A stretch of DNA of 64,000 nucleotides from contig JANFNE010000036.1 in assembly GCA_024867545.1 (NCBI GenBank), forward strand, positions 186,001-250,000. Reading direction: 5' to 3'. Positions 42,374 to 53,770 of the stretch are shown one piece after another. Under the pieces are notes generated by a model, which worked only from the letters and a program-made list of their open reading frames with translations, did no database searches and was not told where the DNA came from. Made by a program: the position numbers and the translations under genes. Source of the DNA: Phytopythium helicoides (taxonomy: Eukaryota > Oomycota > Peronosporomycetes > Pythiales > Pythiaceae). The first letter of the stretch is position 1, and each line of letters begins with the position of its first letter.

Positions 42374-43300
42374 GCAGCCGCTCGCAGACGTCAACGCCGT
42401 GGGCGGTGAGCGCTGGACCGCGCTCATGTACGCGGTGGCGCGCGGCCAGGCGGCGGTGGCGGCGCGGCTGCTGCGCGAGCCGGCCGTCGACCTGAACGTC
42501 ACTACGCTGTGCGTAGTGGTGCGCGCTGGCTGCTAGTGTTGGCTCTAATGGGGGCATGGCGGGCAGGGTGGGGTCCTCGGCGCTGTCGCTAGCGCTGCAG
42601 CACCACAACAACGCGCTGGCCGTGCTGCTGCTGCGCCACGGCGCCTCGCGCGCCACGCTGAGTACGTCGCCAACCCCCAAGAGTTTGCATTGACACGGAG
42701 CTGACGCCACCGCAGCCTTCAAGGCGCTGCAGGCCGCGGCCGACGCGGGCTTCGTGACTAGCGAGCTGGCGCGGCTGCTGTCGCCCGAGTGGTCCCTCGA
42801 GTGGTCGCCGGCGACGCACGCGCGCTTCCCGCCCGCCGACCGCTACAAGTGCGAGCTCGTGCTGCTCGCCAACCTGCGCGCGGCCAGCAGCGACCCCCGC
42901 GCGGCCAGCGACGCGTGGGCGTGGGCCGCGCAGGTGCTGCGGTGGACGGGGCGCGTCCGAGAGAGCGAGGTCACGTGGCGGCACCTGCCCGCGCCGCTCG
43001 TGGTGCACATCCTGCAGTTCGCCATGTACCTCTGGTGACGCGCAGGTGCCGCAGGTGACCGACGGGCAACTCTCGCGGAACGTCAACGTGTGCAGCAAGG
43101 CCACGCGCGGGGCGCGGCCGTCCTCGCGGCAGCCAGCGCCGCTGTACCGTGAACGCGCGCGTCGTGGCTCTGCGTCGTGGCTGATCGGCTGCCTTCGCGT
43201 GGCCAACCATGAGGATCGCGGGCCGATCAAGGCGCGCATTTTCGCCAAGAGCTGTCGCAAAGAGCCGGAAGCTTGCTCAGGTTCAGTGATTGTGCCATAG
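42306..43300 (+). CDS. Ankyrin-repeat protein, 3 or more exons
   Basis: ATG 42306 starts two ankyrin-type repeats (ERWTALMYAVARGQAAVAARLL, residues about 35-56; after the first intron SALSLALQHHNNALAVLLLRHG). Introns run about 42511-42566 (GTGCGTAG...GGGCAG) and 42662-42716 (GTACGTCG...CCGCAG). The C-terminal part is helical, Ala/Trp/Arg-rich, and ends a SOCS-box-like segment (LPAPLVVHILQFAMYLW). The frame then closes at 43038, but a single missing base there would continue it (DAQVPQVTDGQLS) to 43300. The first 23 codons are duplicated at 36995. Possibly a ubiquitin-ligase adaptor, by inference from the terminal motif. Confidence 0.68.
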
Positions 43301-44300
43301 AATTTTGTCAAAGCAGCAGCAACATCATAAATATGTACTGATTTCGTTAATTGGATGACTCACCACTGCTTTTACGGTAGAGAACTACTTGATGTTTGTA
43401 AAGACTAGTCGTCCCGCGCAACGTAAAAGTTCATTCATATCAATACCATTTGCGAATCCTCGTCGCAGAATTGTTGAACGGCATACTGCATACAGTCAAC
43501 AGCCAATATCCCGCTTTGATTCCCGTTCATCGTCCTTCCGTATCGCATCGACCTCCCCAACAGAACGTTCAAGCGCATTGCTGTGGGACGATGCGACAGG
43601 ATTTCGCCGAAATTGCGCGCGCGTTTACCTCTCTCTTGCGCTCAGTATGGCTTTCACGCCCCCAATTTCGATTTCCACTCATACGGCTTCACTTGCAAAG
43701 GGTATCGCACGCATACATACAACAACCAACGCGGCGCCCATCCCGACACCAAGGAACAAAGCCAAAGCGGCGCCGCCAGCCACCCGCAGTTCCCCGCCCG
43801 CGCGCTGCGTCCCTGAGCTTCAGGTGCGTCTCCCTGTCCTGTGGCTGCCGAGCGCGACACCGGCGCTCTGTGTGGCTCGCTCGCGCTCCTGGAGCCTCGC
43901 TGCGCGCCATGAGCGCGTCCGCTTCACCACGAGCCGCCGTGGGACCAAGCGGACGTAGGCGGAGCACGCGATGGCGATGGAGGCTGACGCGGAGATTCGC
44001 CAGCTGTGGCGGCGGGCGAGGCGAGTTGAGGCTCGCCCGCGGTTCGAATCTCGAGGCGTTCTCTCCCCTCCATGGGCCGAGTGCGCCATACTGAGCGCTA
44101 TATGTTGCCACTCTCTCCCCCCCCCTACGGAATGGAAGGAGGGAAAAATTGCACATCAGCCAGGAGCTCACCTGTTTGTTGTCTGTATGCGCCCCTCAGC
44201 CATTCGTCGATTTCGCCAAGAGCGCGGCAGCTCGCTTGCCTCTGACAGCATAGCAGCGCGAACGAACTGACCGCCTTGGATCGACGCTCCTCCTACTACC
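43301..44300. other. Mostly non-coding; possible small membrane protein on the minus strand
   Basis: 1 kb between the ankyrin and SPX genes. On the minus strand, about 43910-43690, an open frame with a shift reads into a hydrophobic segment (GGAALALFLGVGMGAALVVV) and ends at TGA, as a small single-pass membrane protein would. The start and joins are unclear, so I do not list it as a gene. The rest holds nothing recognisable. Confidence 0.3.
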
Positions 44301-45798
44301 ATGAAGTTCGGCAAGGTGCTACAGCAGTCGATGCAGCTCTCGCCGCGAGCGTGGGAGCCCTTCTGGGTCGACTACAAGCTGCTCAAGAAGATCATCAAGG
44401 ACTGCGCGCAGCTGAGCACCGAGGAGAAGCTGCGCTCCAAGAAGGTCAAGCCGAGCGCCAAGGAGGACAACGACAGCATCCGCGACTCGGAGGACGAGAC
44501 CAACTTTTTCCGCACGCTGCGCGACCAGATCAAGCGCATCGCTACCTTCTTTCTCAAGGAGCAGGCGCAGCATGCGCGCCAGATCGGCCGGATCGAGGAG
44601 AGCTTTGCGAATCTTAAGGTGCGTCTTGAGGCCGGTTGCCAGTCGCTGATATGCCTGTCCCTTCCGCCGAGTTGTTGCCGACTCGACGACGAGCTGCGCT
44701 TGCACAAACCAGTGCGCTGGGGAGTTGAGCGCGGGTGGCTGTGCAGCGGTGACTGAGCTAGGGGGATGAGAGCGTTCTCTAACATGTACGGCTCGGTGTG
44801 TTCATGTACAGTCGAGCGCGACCCCGAAAGAGGAGGACAAGACGGAGCTCATGAAGTCCTGCGTATCGCTCTATAAGGAGTTGCTGCTGCTCGAAAACTT
44901 CGCCGTGATGAACTTCTGTGGCATCTCCAAGATCCTCAAGAAGCACGACAAGTGGACGGGCTACGCCACGCGCAGCAAGTTCATGCACACGATCCTCATG
45001 AAGCAGCCGTTCGCGACCTACGAGCCGCTGCTGCGTATGATCGACCGTCTCGAGCAGATCTTCATGGCCACCACCGGTTCAACGATCGAGCAACACGACG
45101 CGCAGAACCACTCATCTCGACGTGGCGACGGCGGTAGTTCATCGCATGGTCATCGCCGCCATTCTACTGGCACGGACGCCGCGGGGAATTCGCAGCACAA
45201 TCCAACTCATACCCCTCCAGTTGCGCACACCGGAAGCTCCGACAGGGGCGGAGGCGGCGGTGGAGATGGCAACCAGCAACAGCGTCGAGTGCATTTGCCT
45301 CCTCGTTCATCAATAGAAGAGCTTTCCCCGCGATCGGACGAATCAATTACGCTCGTACGAGTTCACGCGTTGCGAAGCGATGTGCGCGAGTTGAAGAAGC
45401 TGGAGAGCATCAGCGATTATGACGGAGACGGCGAGAATGAAGATGACGACGGGACGAACGAGGAAGAAGCAAGGTTCATTTATGCGGGCGACGAGCAGGC
45501 CGTTGCTCAGCGCCTCGGAGGTCAGGTGCCAGGTGAACGCCAAGCCAACCCGCTTCCACCGATGCCGAAGCGACCTATGGTTGTTGGTGAACACCACTCG
45601 GACAGCGACGCGGCTGCCATGGCGATGCTTTCGATGAAAGAGAGCTTGCTGGGCAAGATGAATGCGTCAGGCGCTTCCAGTGACGGCGGCGACAGCAGTA
45701 GCACCGAGAACGGTCGCGGTTGCAAGCGCAAGGCGTACTCGTCGCTTGAGATGGATATGAACAAGCGCAAGATGAGCGTCACTGCCATTCTCAACTGA
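44301..45798 (+). CDS. SPX-domain protein, 2 exons
   Basis: SPX domains sense inositol pyrophosphates and regulate phosphate homeostasis. Exons 44301-44618 and 44812-45798 (434 residues; intron 193 bases). The N-terminus MKFGKVLQQSM, then WVDYKLLKKIIKD, FFRTLRDQIKRIATFFL and, after the intron, LYKELLLLENFAVMNFCGIS and KILKKHDKWTGYATRSKFM are the three conserved SPX blocks, including the Lys surface cluster. From residue about 195 the protein is disordered (His/Gly/Ser-rich, acidic, MPKRPMV) with a basic C-terminus. No EXS, VTC or RING domain follows, so it is a stand-alone SPX regulator. Confidence 0.9.
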
Positions 45799-46058
45799 GT
45801 TATAGCGGGGCGAATGCCACAAGAGGGGTACAGTATTGTAGCAGGTGTCCAAGATGTAGGCAGCGCTTGCAAATCAAACAACGGTCGGCAGAAGTTGTCA
45901 TGAAGAAACTCGAGGTGATGTTGTGATTGAGCATCGGGTATTACGTACTTGTCCCCCACATCGAAATGACATGGCGGGTCTCCAATTCACGCCTGCAACT
46001 CACCAACGACTGACTGACTGCCTCCCATCTACGATACGCAGTTGCCTCTCGGAGACGG

Positions 46059-47372
46059 TCAGTAGTAGCGGCCGACCACAAAGAAGATAATGGCGCACAC
46101 CACCAAATGAAGCAGCCCGAACGACTAGATAGAGTAACAGCCCAAGGTTAGCCTCGTTAGACACGAGCGAGATACAAACCGTGTGGATGCAAGTTCGTAC
46201 TCCTTGGTCCTTGCTCGTCTTGGTCACAACTGCCGCATGGGGCGAGGACGCTCCATCATCGGACGACGCTCCACCCGCCTTGCGCTGACGCAGTCCCGTC
46301 GTAGCGGACAGCTCGTCTGCCTGTTTACGCGCCCGCTGCGCGTCCGTCGTCGCCTTCTGTAACAGTTGTCGCGTCTTGTCGAGGTCCGTCATGAGCACAT
46401 CACGCTGCGCAGTCAGCTGCACGGTGAACGCCACCAGCTACAAGCATGACACGAACGAAAGTTAGCGCTGCCAACACATCTTGAAGTCATGACTTTCCGA
46501 GTCGAGTGGATACCTCGTCATACTTCTTTCGCAGCGTTGCGACCTCGGCAATCGGGTCCTGCAAAAGATCACATCTGTCAGCACACTCCGACCGTTATAC
46601 CTGCTAACCATGCTCAATTCCATCAACATACCTTGGCACCATCGCCGTTCTTGTGGTTGGCTGGCGAGCCGTCACCCTTCTCCTGCAAGAGGGCAGACGA
46701 TAGCTGCGCCGGGGTGGCGACTGGCGCGACGGGCTCTACGCTCGCCTCGCTGGCGTGGACGCTCAAGTCGTTCGCACTGCTAAACTGACTGGACTGTCTG
46801 TCTTGGTGGCGCAGCATCACGGGCGAGCGCTCCGGAGCAGCAGGCGACACGGGCGCTGGAGTCGTCGCTGACGCGCTCGCGCCAGCCGAAGGCGCGGCCT
46901 CGTCCTGCAGGAATCGGCAGCGCAGCTTCTTGTTGAAAAGCGCCTTCTTGTCGGTGTGCGCCCACATGTTGGTGAGCTCGTCGGCCATCTCCTTGGCCGA
47001 CTTGGTCTTGACGAGCTCGTAGAAGCTGTCGTCGACGAAGAGGCTCTGCACGAGGAACTTGTCGTTCGAGAGCTGTCGCTCCGAGGGGTCGAGGCGCAGC
47101 AGCTCGTCGCAGTCCTTCTGCTGCAGGATGACCATGATGGAGGCCGCGCCGTTGGGCGGCAGCAGCCCCTGGTTCGGCCGCACCAGGTAGCGCAGCGGGC
47201 GCGTCGTCTTGACCTTGAACGCGATCTTGCGCTCGTCCGACACGTTGCGGATCGTCAGCACGGCCTGCGGCGCCGCCTGCGCCTGCAGCCGGAAGGCCAG
47301 CGAGTCCGCGGGCTCCAGGGTCACACTCGAGTTTGGCGCGAGGGCCACGTCCACGCCCCCGTGCTCGGCCAT
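46059..47372 (-). CDS. VAP-type MSP-domain tail-anchored protein, 4 exons
   Basis: VAP proteins sit in the ER membrane and recruit lipid-transfer proteins through FFAT motifs. Exons: 47372-46632, 46558-46514, 46437-46201, 46124-46059 (362 residues). The MSP domain covers residues about 5-150 (TIRNVSDERKIAFKVKTTRP, RYLVRPNQGLLPPNG, DKFLVQSLFVDD). A Ser/Pro/Ala linker follows, then a coiled coil (PIAEVATLRKKYDE; LVAFTVQLTAQRDVLMTDLD). The last exon encodes the tail anchor (LLHLVVCAIIFFVVGRYY). The start is ATG 47372, since the longer frame begins with GTG. No frameshift. Confidence 0.88.
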
Positions 47373-47745
47373 GGCGCTTGGCGGCTCGAGGGAGGCGGGC
47401 GGGCGAGGGGAAGGCGCGGGGTTCTCCACGCCCGACTTTTCTCTCTTCGTGCGAGGGCTTCAAGCCGCGTGGTGGCGACCGCACTTGGCTTTCGTATGGG
47501 GATAGAGCTGTGATTTCCAGCGAGAGTGCGTTGCATATGTGTAGTTTTTTTATTGAAAATAGGCTAGATGAACTGTTGTAGAAAACTGGGACGACTAGAA
47601 CGGATATTTAGACGCGGCGGTTCGAATTTGAAAAAAAAAAAATGGGGGCAATACATGGCATTCACGCATGGCGACCACATGCAGTCAGCAGATGACAGAA
47701 GACCACTGCTGCTCTCTGCTGGGCTCGACTCGAGACTCGAGATGC
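47373..47745. other. Intergenic, no gene seen
   Basis: 373 bases between the VAP start and the end of the ZSWIM3-like gene, both minus strand. It includes an A-run at 47631-47641. No ORF of interest. Confidence 0.35.
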
Positions 47746-48916
47746 TCAAACGGTGCGAGAGGTCGCGGACGTGCCGTAGAGCTTCTGCAGCGTCGCGAGC
47801 TGCGCCTCGAAGTCCTCGTCGCCCAGCCGCGCCATCATCTCGGCCATGGATGCTAGCACCGCCGACGCGCGCTCGTACTTCTGCGCCTGCGCCGGCGTCT
47901 CGAACTTGGGCGCCGGCTGACGTGTCAGCAGCGAAGCACCCATCTGGTTGCGACGCATGTTCTTCATGACCACGTCCGGGTATGCCTCGTAGATTTCGCG
48001 ACTGATGGGGTGGTTGTGCGTCACGACCTGGTGGACGAACGTACGATGTCAGCATGCATGAACATCACCACGCGAAAGCAGGAACTGCAAAGCTACCAAC
48101 CTGGTCCGTGACGATCACCATGTACTTGGAAGGGTTCTCGGACGGGCTGATCTTGACGTTAATCTTGGCGATGCAGCCAATGCCGCGATACTTCTGGCCC
48201 GGGCGGGTAGTGGCGCCTCGACAGCGCGCCTTCATGGCGTGCGTGCACATGTATATCCGGTGGTGGTGGATAGCTTCGTCGGGGAACTCAATCCTGCGGC
48301 CGCGCGAGTTCTTGTTGTTCATCATGACTTTCTGCTGGTTGCGCCGGTACGCCTCAACGCTGCACGACGAGCGCATGCGGAACGGCTGGAACGTGTCCTG
48401 CATGTACATTTCAAAGTACGAGTCGAACTCGAACCACGAGCTGAACGACACGCGGGACATGCGCTTGCTCTCGTACAGCTGCACGCGCCCGGGCGCGGCC
48501 ACCGCCGCTGCCTCAACCTCCGCGCCAGGCTCCACCGCCGCGCCGGCCTCCACCACCGTTCCGTCCTTGGCCGCTTCCGCCGATTCCGTCGGCGCCGATG
48601 CCACTGGGAACGCAGCCGTTGAGCCGGCGACCTCCTTCATCACCTCGCTCATGGCCGCCTCGTTCTCGTCCTCCGTGAACGCGTCGTCCTCCGCGCTGGC
48701 GCCCGCCGCGGCCGCCTCGATGGCCGCGGCCGCCGCCGTCGCCGACTGGATCGTCGCCAGCGTCGCTTCATCCGCCTGCGACGCCGAGCGCGTGCGCTTG
48801 CGCGAGTCGGCGGCAGGCGACGGCGGCTTCACGTCGGCCGCGGGGGACACGGCCGCTGCAGCCGCGGCCGTCGAGGCGGCAGCTGCGGCGTCGCTGGCCT
48901 CGGGCGCCGTGACCAT
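47746..48916 (-). CDS. ZSWIM3/FAR1-like DNA-binding-domain protein, 2 exons
   Basis: Exons 48916-48101 and 48027-47746 (365 residues, intron 73 bases). Residues 1-145 are Ala/Glu/Ser-rich with a KRTRSAS nuclear-localisation-like patch. Residues about 155-300 hold a FAR1/WRKY-GCM1-like domain as in the N-terminus of ZSWIM3: FSSWFEFDSYFEMYMQDTFQ, IYMCTHAMKARCRG, MVIVTDQVVTHNHP (the Cys and HxH zinc-ligand pattern). The C-terminus is a helix (SAVLASMAEMMARLGDEDFE). Such domains derive from MULE-type transposases; no transposase core or SWIM finger is present, so it is probably a domesticated transcription regulator. Confidence 0.7.
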
Positions 48917-49512
48917 GCTGGCGATCCGTGGGGCGTGGAGCTGGCGGGCGGCGTTCCTCGCAAGCGCGCGGGTTCGAAAGTGGATTTTTGTCGACCACAC
49001 CATGGAGGGTGTGCGCCACAGCGCGCGGCGGTTTCCTCGGAACGTGTGGACGCCACACCATTGACTCTGAATACTGGCCCCACCCACCTTGAGGGATTCA
49101 AAAAAATAGCTGTTAGTTGTCTTGGATAGAGTATGAGCGTTGTGGTCGGCCAATTTCGGTAGTGCCACAATACATGGAAAAAAACTCGAGGTTTTTTAAC
49201 CTCGGCGCACGCTGATTGGCGCGCGCGGTGCCTCGTAAGCGACCCGGCGCTGCGACGCGTTTTGGCCAATCAAATGTTTCAAAAATCGGTGGCGCGCCAG
49301 AGCGGCGTGTGGAGCGGCGTGTGGCGCGGCGGCCCACTTGCGTTTCACGCGGTCGCGCGAAGGTCGCTTGAACCCTCGCGGAGGTCGCCAACCAACCAAC
49401 GCGGCCGGCCAGTTCAAGGCGCTTGGCGACGGCAGCCAGTGGATCGGGCGGTTCATTCGGCCTTTGGCGCGCTCGACGGTCACCGTCCCCACTCTCCTCT
49501 CCAGCAGACGCG
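48917..49512. other. Shared 5' region of the ZSWIM3-like and nucleolin genes
   Basis: About 600 bases between divergent starts. An AT-richer stretch lies at 49090-49200. Long overlapping open frames here are extensions of neighbours. No other feature. Confidence 0.4.
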
Positions 49513-51241
49513 ATGGCCAAGAAGTCGAAGGCTCCGGTGGTGGCGGCCAAGCCCGCGTCCAGCAGCGACAGCTCGTCGGACTCGAGCAGCGACGAGCAGG
49601 TGGCCAAGAAGGTGGTGGCGGCCAAGAAGGCCGCGCCGGCCAAGAAGGCCAAGAAGGCCGAGAGCTCGGACTCGTCCGACTCGGACTCGTCCTCGGACGA
49701 GGAGCAGCAGCCCGCCAAGAAGGCCGCCGTCCCGGCCAAGAAGGCCGAGAGCTCTACCGACTCGGACTCGGACTCGTCGGAGGACGAGGCTCCCGCTAAG
49801 AAGGCGGCGCCCACGCCCGCCAAGAAGGCCGAGAGCTCTGACTCGTCCGACTCGGACAGCTCGGACGAGGAGGAGGCTCCCAAGAAGGCCGTCACGCCTG
49901 CCAAGAAGGCCGCCGCGCCTGCCAAGAAGGCTGCTCCTGCTAAGAAGGAGGAGTCGAGCAGCTCGGACTCGGACTCGTCGGACGAGGAGGAGGCTAAGCC
50001 GGTTGCCAAGAAGGCTGCTACGCCTGCCAAGAAGGAGGAGTCGAGCAGTTCGGACTCGGACAGCTCGGACGACGAGGAGGAGGCGCCTAAGAAGGCTGCT
50101 GCTCCTGCCAAGAAGGCTGCTGCTGCCAAGAAGGAGGAGTCCAGCAGCTCGGACTCGGACTCGTCGGACGAGGAGGAGGCTCCCAAGAAGGCTGCTCCTG
50201 CCAAGAAGACGCCTGCCAAGAAGGAGGACAGCTCGGACTCGTCGGACTCGGACTCGGACGAGGAAATGCCGGAGGCTACGGAGAAGAAGACCGATGCCAA
50301 GAAGGACGAGTCGTCGTCGTCGGACTCGGACAGCTCGGACGAGGAGGAGCAGCCGGTTGTGGTGTCGAAGAAGCGCAAGAACTCGGATGCCAGCGCTGGC
50401 AACAGCGTCAAGGTGCACAAGAACGAGGACGGTGAGGGAGCTGCCGTTGCCAACCCGCAGAAGTCGACCGAGATCTTCATTGCTGGTCTTCCGTGGTCGG
50501 CCACCGAGGATGAGCTCAAGGAGCACTTTGCTGGTTGCGGTGCCATTAAGAGCGCGCGCATTCCGCTGCAGAACGGCCGCTCGTCGGGTACTGCGTTCAT
50601 TACGTTCGAAACGGCTGAAGGGTGCGGAGGCTGCTCTGGCTATGGACGGCCAGGACTTCGGTGGTCGTTGGATGAAGATCCGCACCGCCGAGAAGAAGAA
50701 CCTGTTCGAGGAGAAGCCGGAGGGATGCACCAGCGTGTTCATTGGCAACCTTTCTTGGGACGTCGACGAGGACACTATTCGCCAGGCGTTTGCCGAGTGC
50801 GGTGAGATCACGAGCTGCCGTCTGGCGACGGACCGTGAGACCGGCGAGTTCCGTGGCTTCGGTCACCTTGACTTTGCGTCCACGGAGGCTGTTGACGAGG
50901 CTGTCAAGCTTGCCGGCACGTACATTAACGGCCGTTCGGTTCGTGTGACGTACGCTAAGAGCCGTGACAACTTTGCCGGCAACGGTGGTGGCCGCGGTGG
51001 CGGCCGTGGTGGCGGTCGTGGTGGCGGTCGTGGAGGCCGTGGCGACTTTGGTGGTCGTGGTGGAGGCCGTGACTTTGGTGGCCGTGGTGGTGGCCGTGGT
51101 GGTAGTGGCCGCTTTGGTGGAGGCCGTGGTGGCGGCGGTCGTGGTGGTCGCGGTGGCCGTGGCGGCCGTGGCGACGGCCCGCCTAAGCGTCAGTCGACGT
51201 CGATCCAGAACTTCCAGGGCAACAAGAAGACGTTCGACTAA
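49513..51241 (+). CDS. NCL: Nucleolin-like protein
   Basis: Nucleolin binds pre-rRNA and chromatin in the nucleolus. ATG 49513, no intron. Residues 1-290 alternate basic KKAAPAKK units with acidic Ser runs (SSSSDSDSSDEEE), about a dozen times, like the N-terminus of Nsr1/nucleolin and good casein-kinase-2 substrates. RRM1 starts near 50470 (EIFIAGLPWSATEDELKEHF). A single-base frame change near 50620 separates it from its last helix (EAALAMDGQDFGG). RRM2 follows (SVFIGNLSWDVDEDTIRQAF, GFGHLDFAS), then an RGG/GAR tail (51000-51180) and a basic terminus. The antisense 443-codon ORF is a shadow of the repeats. Confidence 0.92.
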
Positions 51242-51491
51242 TTTACTCGCAATGCGGCATTTTGCGGCGTTGCTTTGTTAGATGCATGTGGTTAATGACC
51301 GGTAGTACATACTGTTGATTGCTAGCTCTCGCCTTCGGCTCGCGGGTATGGCCGTGGTAAGCCCGACATCCTACGATAAAAGACGATGACTGGGAATGGA
51401 ACCCAGTGAAAATGCAACAATGCCTGAGTATACAGTGCTATCTGCGGGCAACGCTGAGCGCACCTGCAGACACTTTGTGGCCCCTGATGTG
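51242..51491. other. 3' flank of the Fanzor gene; candidate guide-RNA region
   Basis: 250 bases between the nucleolin stop and the Fanzor stop (convergent). TnpB/Fanzor elements usually encode their guide RNA over the nuclease 3' end and adjoining element end, so that RNA would be expected here on the minus strand. A small CG-rich inverted motif (TCGCCTTCGGCTCGCG) lies near 51328-51343. No terminal inverted repeat was found by eye. Confidence 0.3.
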
Positions 51492-53446
51492 TTAGGTTGG
51501 CGCTCGACAGAAAACGGTAGGTCTTGGTTGACCACGGAGCATGTTGAGGAGGAGCATGAGCATGTTCTTCGAGGCGTTGACGTCGCGGTTCACAGTAGTA
51601 CCAAAACAGCCATTGGATCGACAATGGAGCACACTATAAACCTTGCACGTCCGCCATTCCTTGTCCGTGCTGTTCTTGACCTTGCAGAGTCGGAGACTGT
51701 ACTGGTATTCTAGTTGCCGGTGGCAACGTGAGTGAAGCTTGCTGGTGCGAAACTCATCAATCGATTGCACACGACAGTAGTTTCTCAATGTGTGCTCGAG
51801 TCTCTTGACCGGCCCCGCGGGGCACTTCTTGATGAGTCCTGAGTAATCGGTATTGCTCCAATCTCCAAATCCAACCACCGTTCGCCTGCCTGCTTGCTGG
51901 GTCAGTCTCCGACATAGTTCATGAAGCTTCTTCTGCGCAAAGATGTACCGTCCAAAACACAGGTTGCGGAATCCCTTCGTCCGTGAAAATCCTAGCAGGT
52001 TTTCCATATGTGGAATAACGTATCGTGTGTACGTTTCCAGCAACTCGAGCGACGCGGTCTTCTTCGACGGCATCTGACGCTCGGCCGTCAAAATGTCGGG
52101 CTGCCGCTCCTCCAGCAAGCTATTTTCTGGTTGCTCTTGTGGTAGCGAGCATCCTCGTAGAACTCACGAGTAGAGCAGTGGATAGTCTCGCCGTCCTGGT
52201 TGGTTGCTACAAACAGATCTCGTCTGCCAGGATCTAGGCCCCACATGACATCGTAGTCTTCTTCCCTAAGTGGGCGGTCTGTCGCCGGATGGGTTTTCCG
52301 CATGACGATGCTGACAGCCTTTCCGTCCGTCACGATCTCTCCTACGAACTTCTTGTTGGCTGTTTCAAACTTCTCGATATTGAAGAGACTGTGCCACCAT
52401 TCGTCTGCGACAGCATTCCAATCGTCACCTAAAGGAGGCACACAAACACCAGCACGTAGAAGTAGGCTGTGGAGCGCCGTCTTGCACATCTTGAAGTGCG
52501 AGCACTTGAACCCATTCTTTGTCGGCAGGAGACTGAACGTGCGGACCTCTGGGATATCCTGTCGATGCTGAAACCGGCGATTCCTCTCTTCAATGTCGGT
52601 TAGAATCATGTAGGTGAGAGGAAGCAATCTGTTAGCCTCGTCGGACAAGTAGCCGCTCTCGTTGCGCGGGATCTGCTCTCGCCAAGCCTGCACCTCGGTA
52701 TCGTTGCCGTTGTAGACAGGGTCCAGGATGCTCTTAATCATGACGTAGGCCTCAGCACCGTTCAAGCCATAGACCCGCTTGATGTGATGGTGAAAGCGAC
52801 GGTAGAAGTTGCGTACGATCGCGTTCTTGGTGTTAGTGGCCATCATTTGGGCTGCGTTCTGCTGCCACCCAGCGGTAATCTGCCGGTTGCTTGCACGTCG
52901 AGCGTCCTCACCTCGCCAAGTGTTGTACAGCGTGACTGATTGCTGGAATGCAGGAGACCCGAGTGTGGAGTTGGCGTTGCAAACACACGATAGGCATCTG
53001 TAGAAGAAGACCTGGTTGAGTGGCTCCACTGCATCGCCCAGCTGACACATCCGCACGGCGTGGATGTTGGCGAGGACGTAAGCCTCCAGCACGGCCTGGT
53101 CCATATCCGCCAGCACGGACTCCCACGGCAAAGTCATGGCCTCATCGCTCTTGCAAAACGCCTTGAGCGACGTCTTGACGCACACAAGCGAGGATTTGGC
53201 GTTAGCTGCGTCACGAGCTTCGACTTCGGCTCGTCGCCTCTTTGACTGACTCCTGCGTGGTTCTGCACTGCGCTTCTTCCTTTTAGATCTAGCATCGCCT
53301 GACGTCGGACCAGCTGCACGTGTTGTCTTGGACCGACCTCGTCGACTTGTGGAAGCAGCTCTACTCGTTGTGAATCTGCGTAGCCCTCGTTTACGTGTAT
53401 GCAGGCAGAGCTGCAAAGGCCGCTTTACTAGCTTGCCGTGGCTCAT
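51492..53446 (-). CDS. Fanzor (eukaryotic TnpB-like RNA-guided nuclease), one frame change
   Basis: Fanzors are transposon-borne relatives of TnpB/Cas12 that cut DNA using an RNA guide. ATG 53446 starts a basic N-terminus with nuclear-localisation-like KRKKR and KRRR. The middle is helical (residues 100-390). Three RuvC parts are present: Asp in MWGLDPGRRDLFVA (52234-52232), Glu in SIDEFRTSKL (51755-51753, the rearranged Fanzor position), and Asp in TVNRDVNASKNML (51584-51582). A zinc-finger-like HSRCH ... LHCRSNGC lies between the last two, with His in place of the first Cys. A single-base frame change near 52100 splits the ORF (452 + about 205 codons). No domain is missing, so it may be an assembly error in an active gene or a very young pseudogene. 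Confidence 0.85.
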
Positions 53447-53770
53447 GATGGAGCTCTGGAGATCCTTCCTATGGCATCTTCAACAAGCAATACGAAGTGT
53501 CAATGCAGTGCTGTTGTCATTGCTGGAGAGGCATCGCGCAACCCGCTTGAAGCTGATGAACTGCGCTGCCAGCTTGTCAATTGGGTAGTACCGTAACGAC
53601 AGGTTTATTTAGTTTCACGTCTCCTTTTCCACGTTTTCCGGTGGAGTGAGAGTTTATGTCGATCGTTGGGCTGAGAAGGGCGAATGTAGAAATGGAGGTT
53701 TTTGTGGCCATCTACCACAGCGCCAATGCCGGGTACCCCGGCCATTCACCTTGTTTGTTTGTTATTTTTT
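53447..53770. other. 5' flank of the Fanzor gene and 3' end of GPATCH1
   Basis: 324 bases. A near-perfect GC-rich palindrome (GCCGGGTACCCCGGC) lies at about 53729-53743 and could mark the element end; no matching sequence was found at the other side. T-runs at 53755-53775 follow the GPATCH1 stop. Confidence 0.35.

Noticed and set aside
44010..44065. tRNA-like GGTTCGAATC box
   Set aside because: The flanking bases do not form a T-arm, anticodon arm or acceptor stem.
49560..50340. Regularly spaced repeats resembling a CRISPR-like array
   Set aside because: The repeats are codons for alternating Lys-Ala and Ser-Asp blocks of nucleolin with variable spacing; no direct-repeat/spacer structure.
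49480..50811. 443-codon antisense ORF across the nucleolin gene
   Set aside because: It is a Leu/Arg/Gly-rich mirror of the repetitive KK/SSDSD coding strand; the sense strand has two RRMs and an RGG tail.
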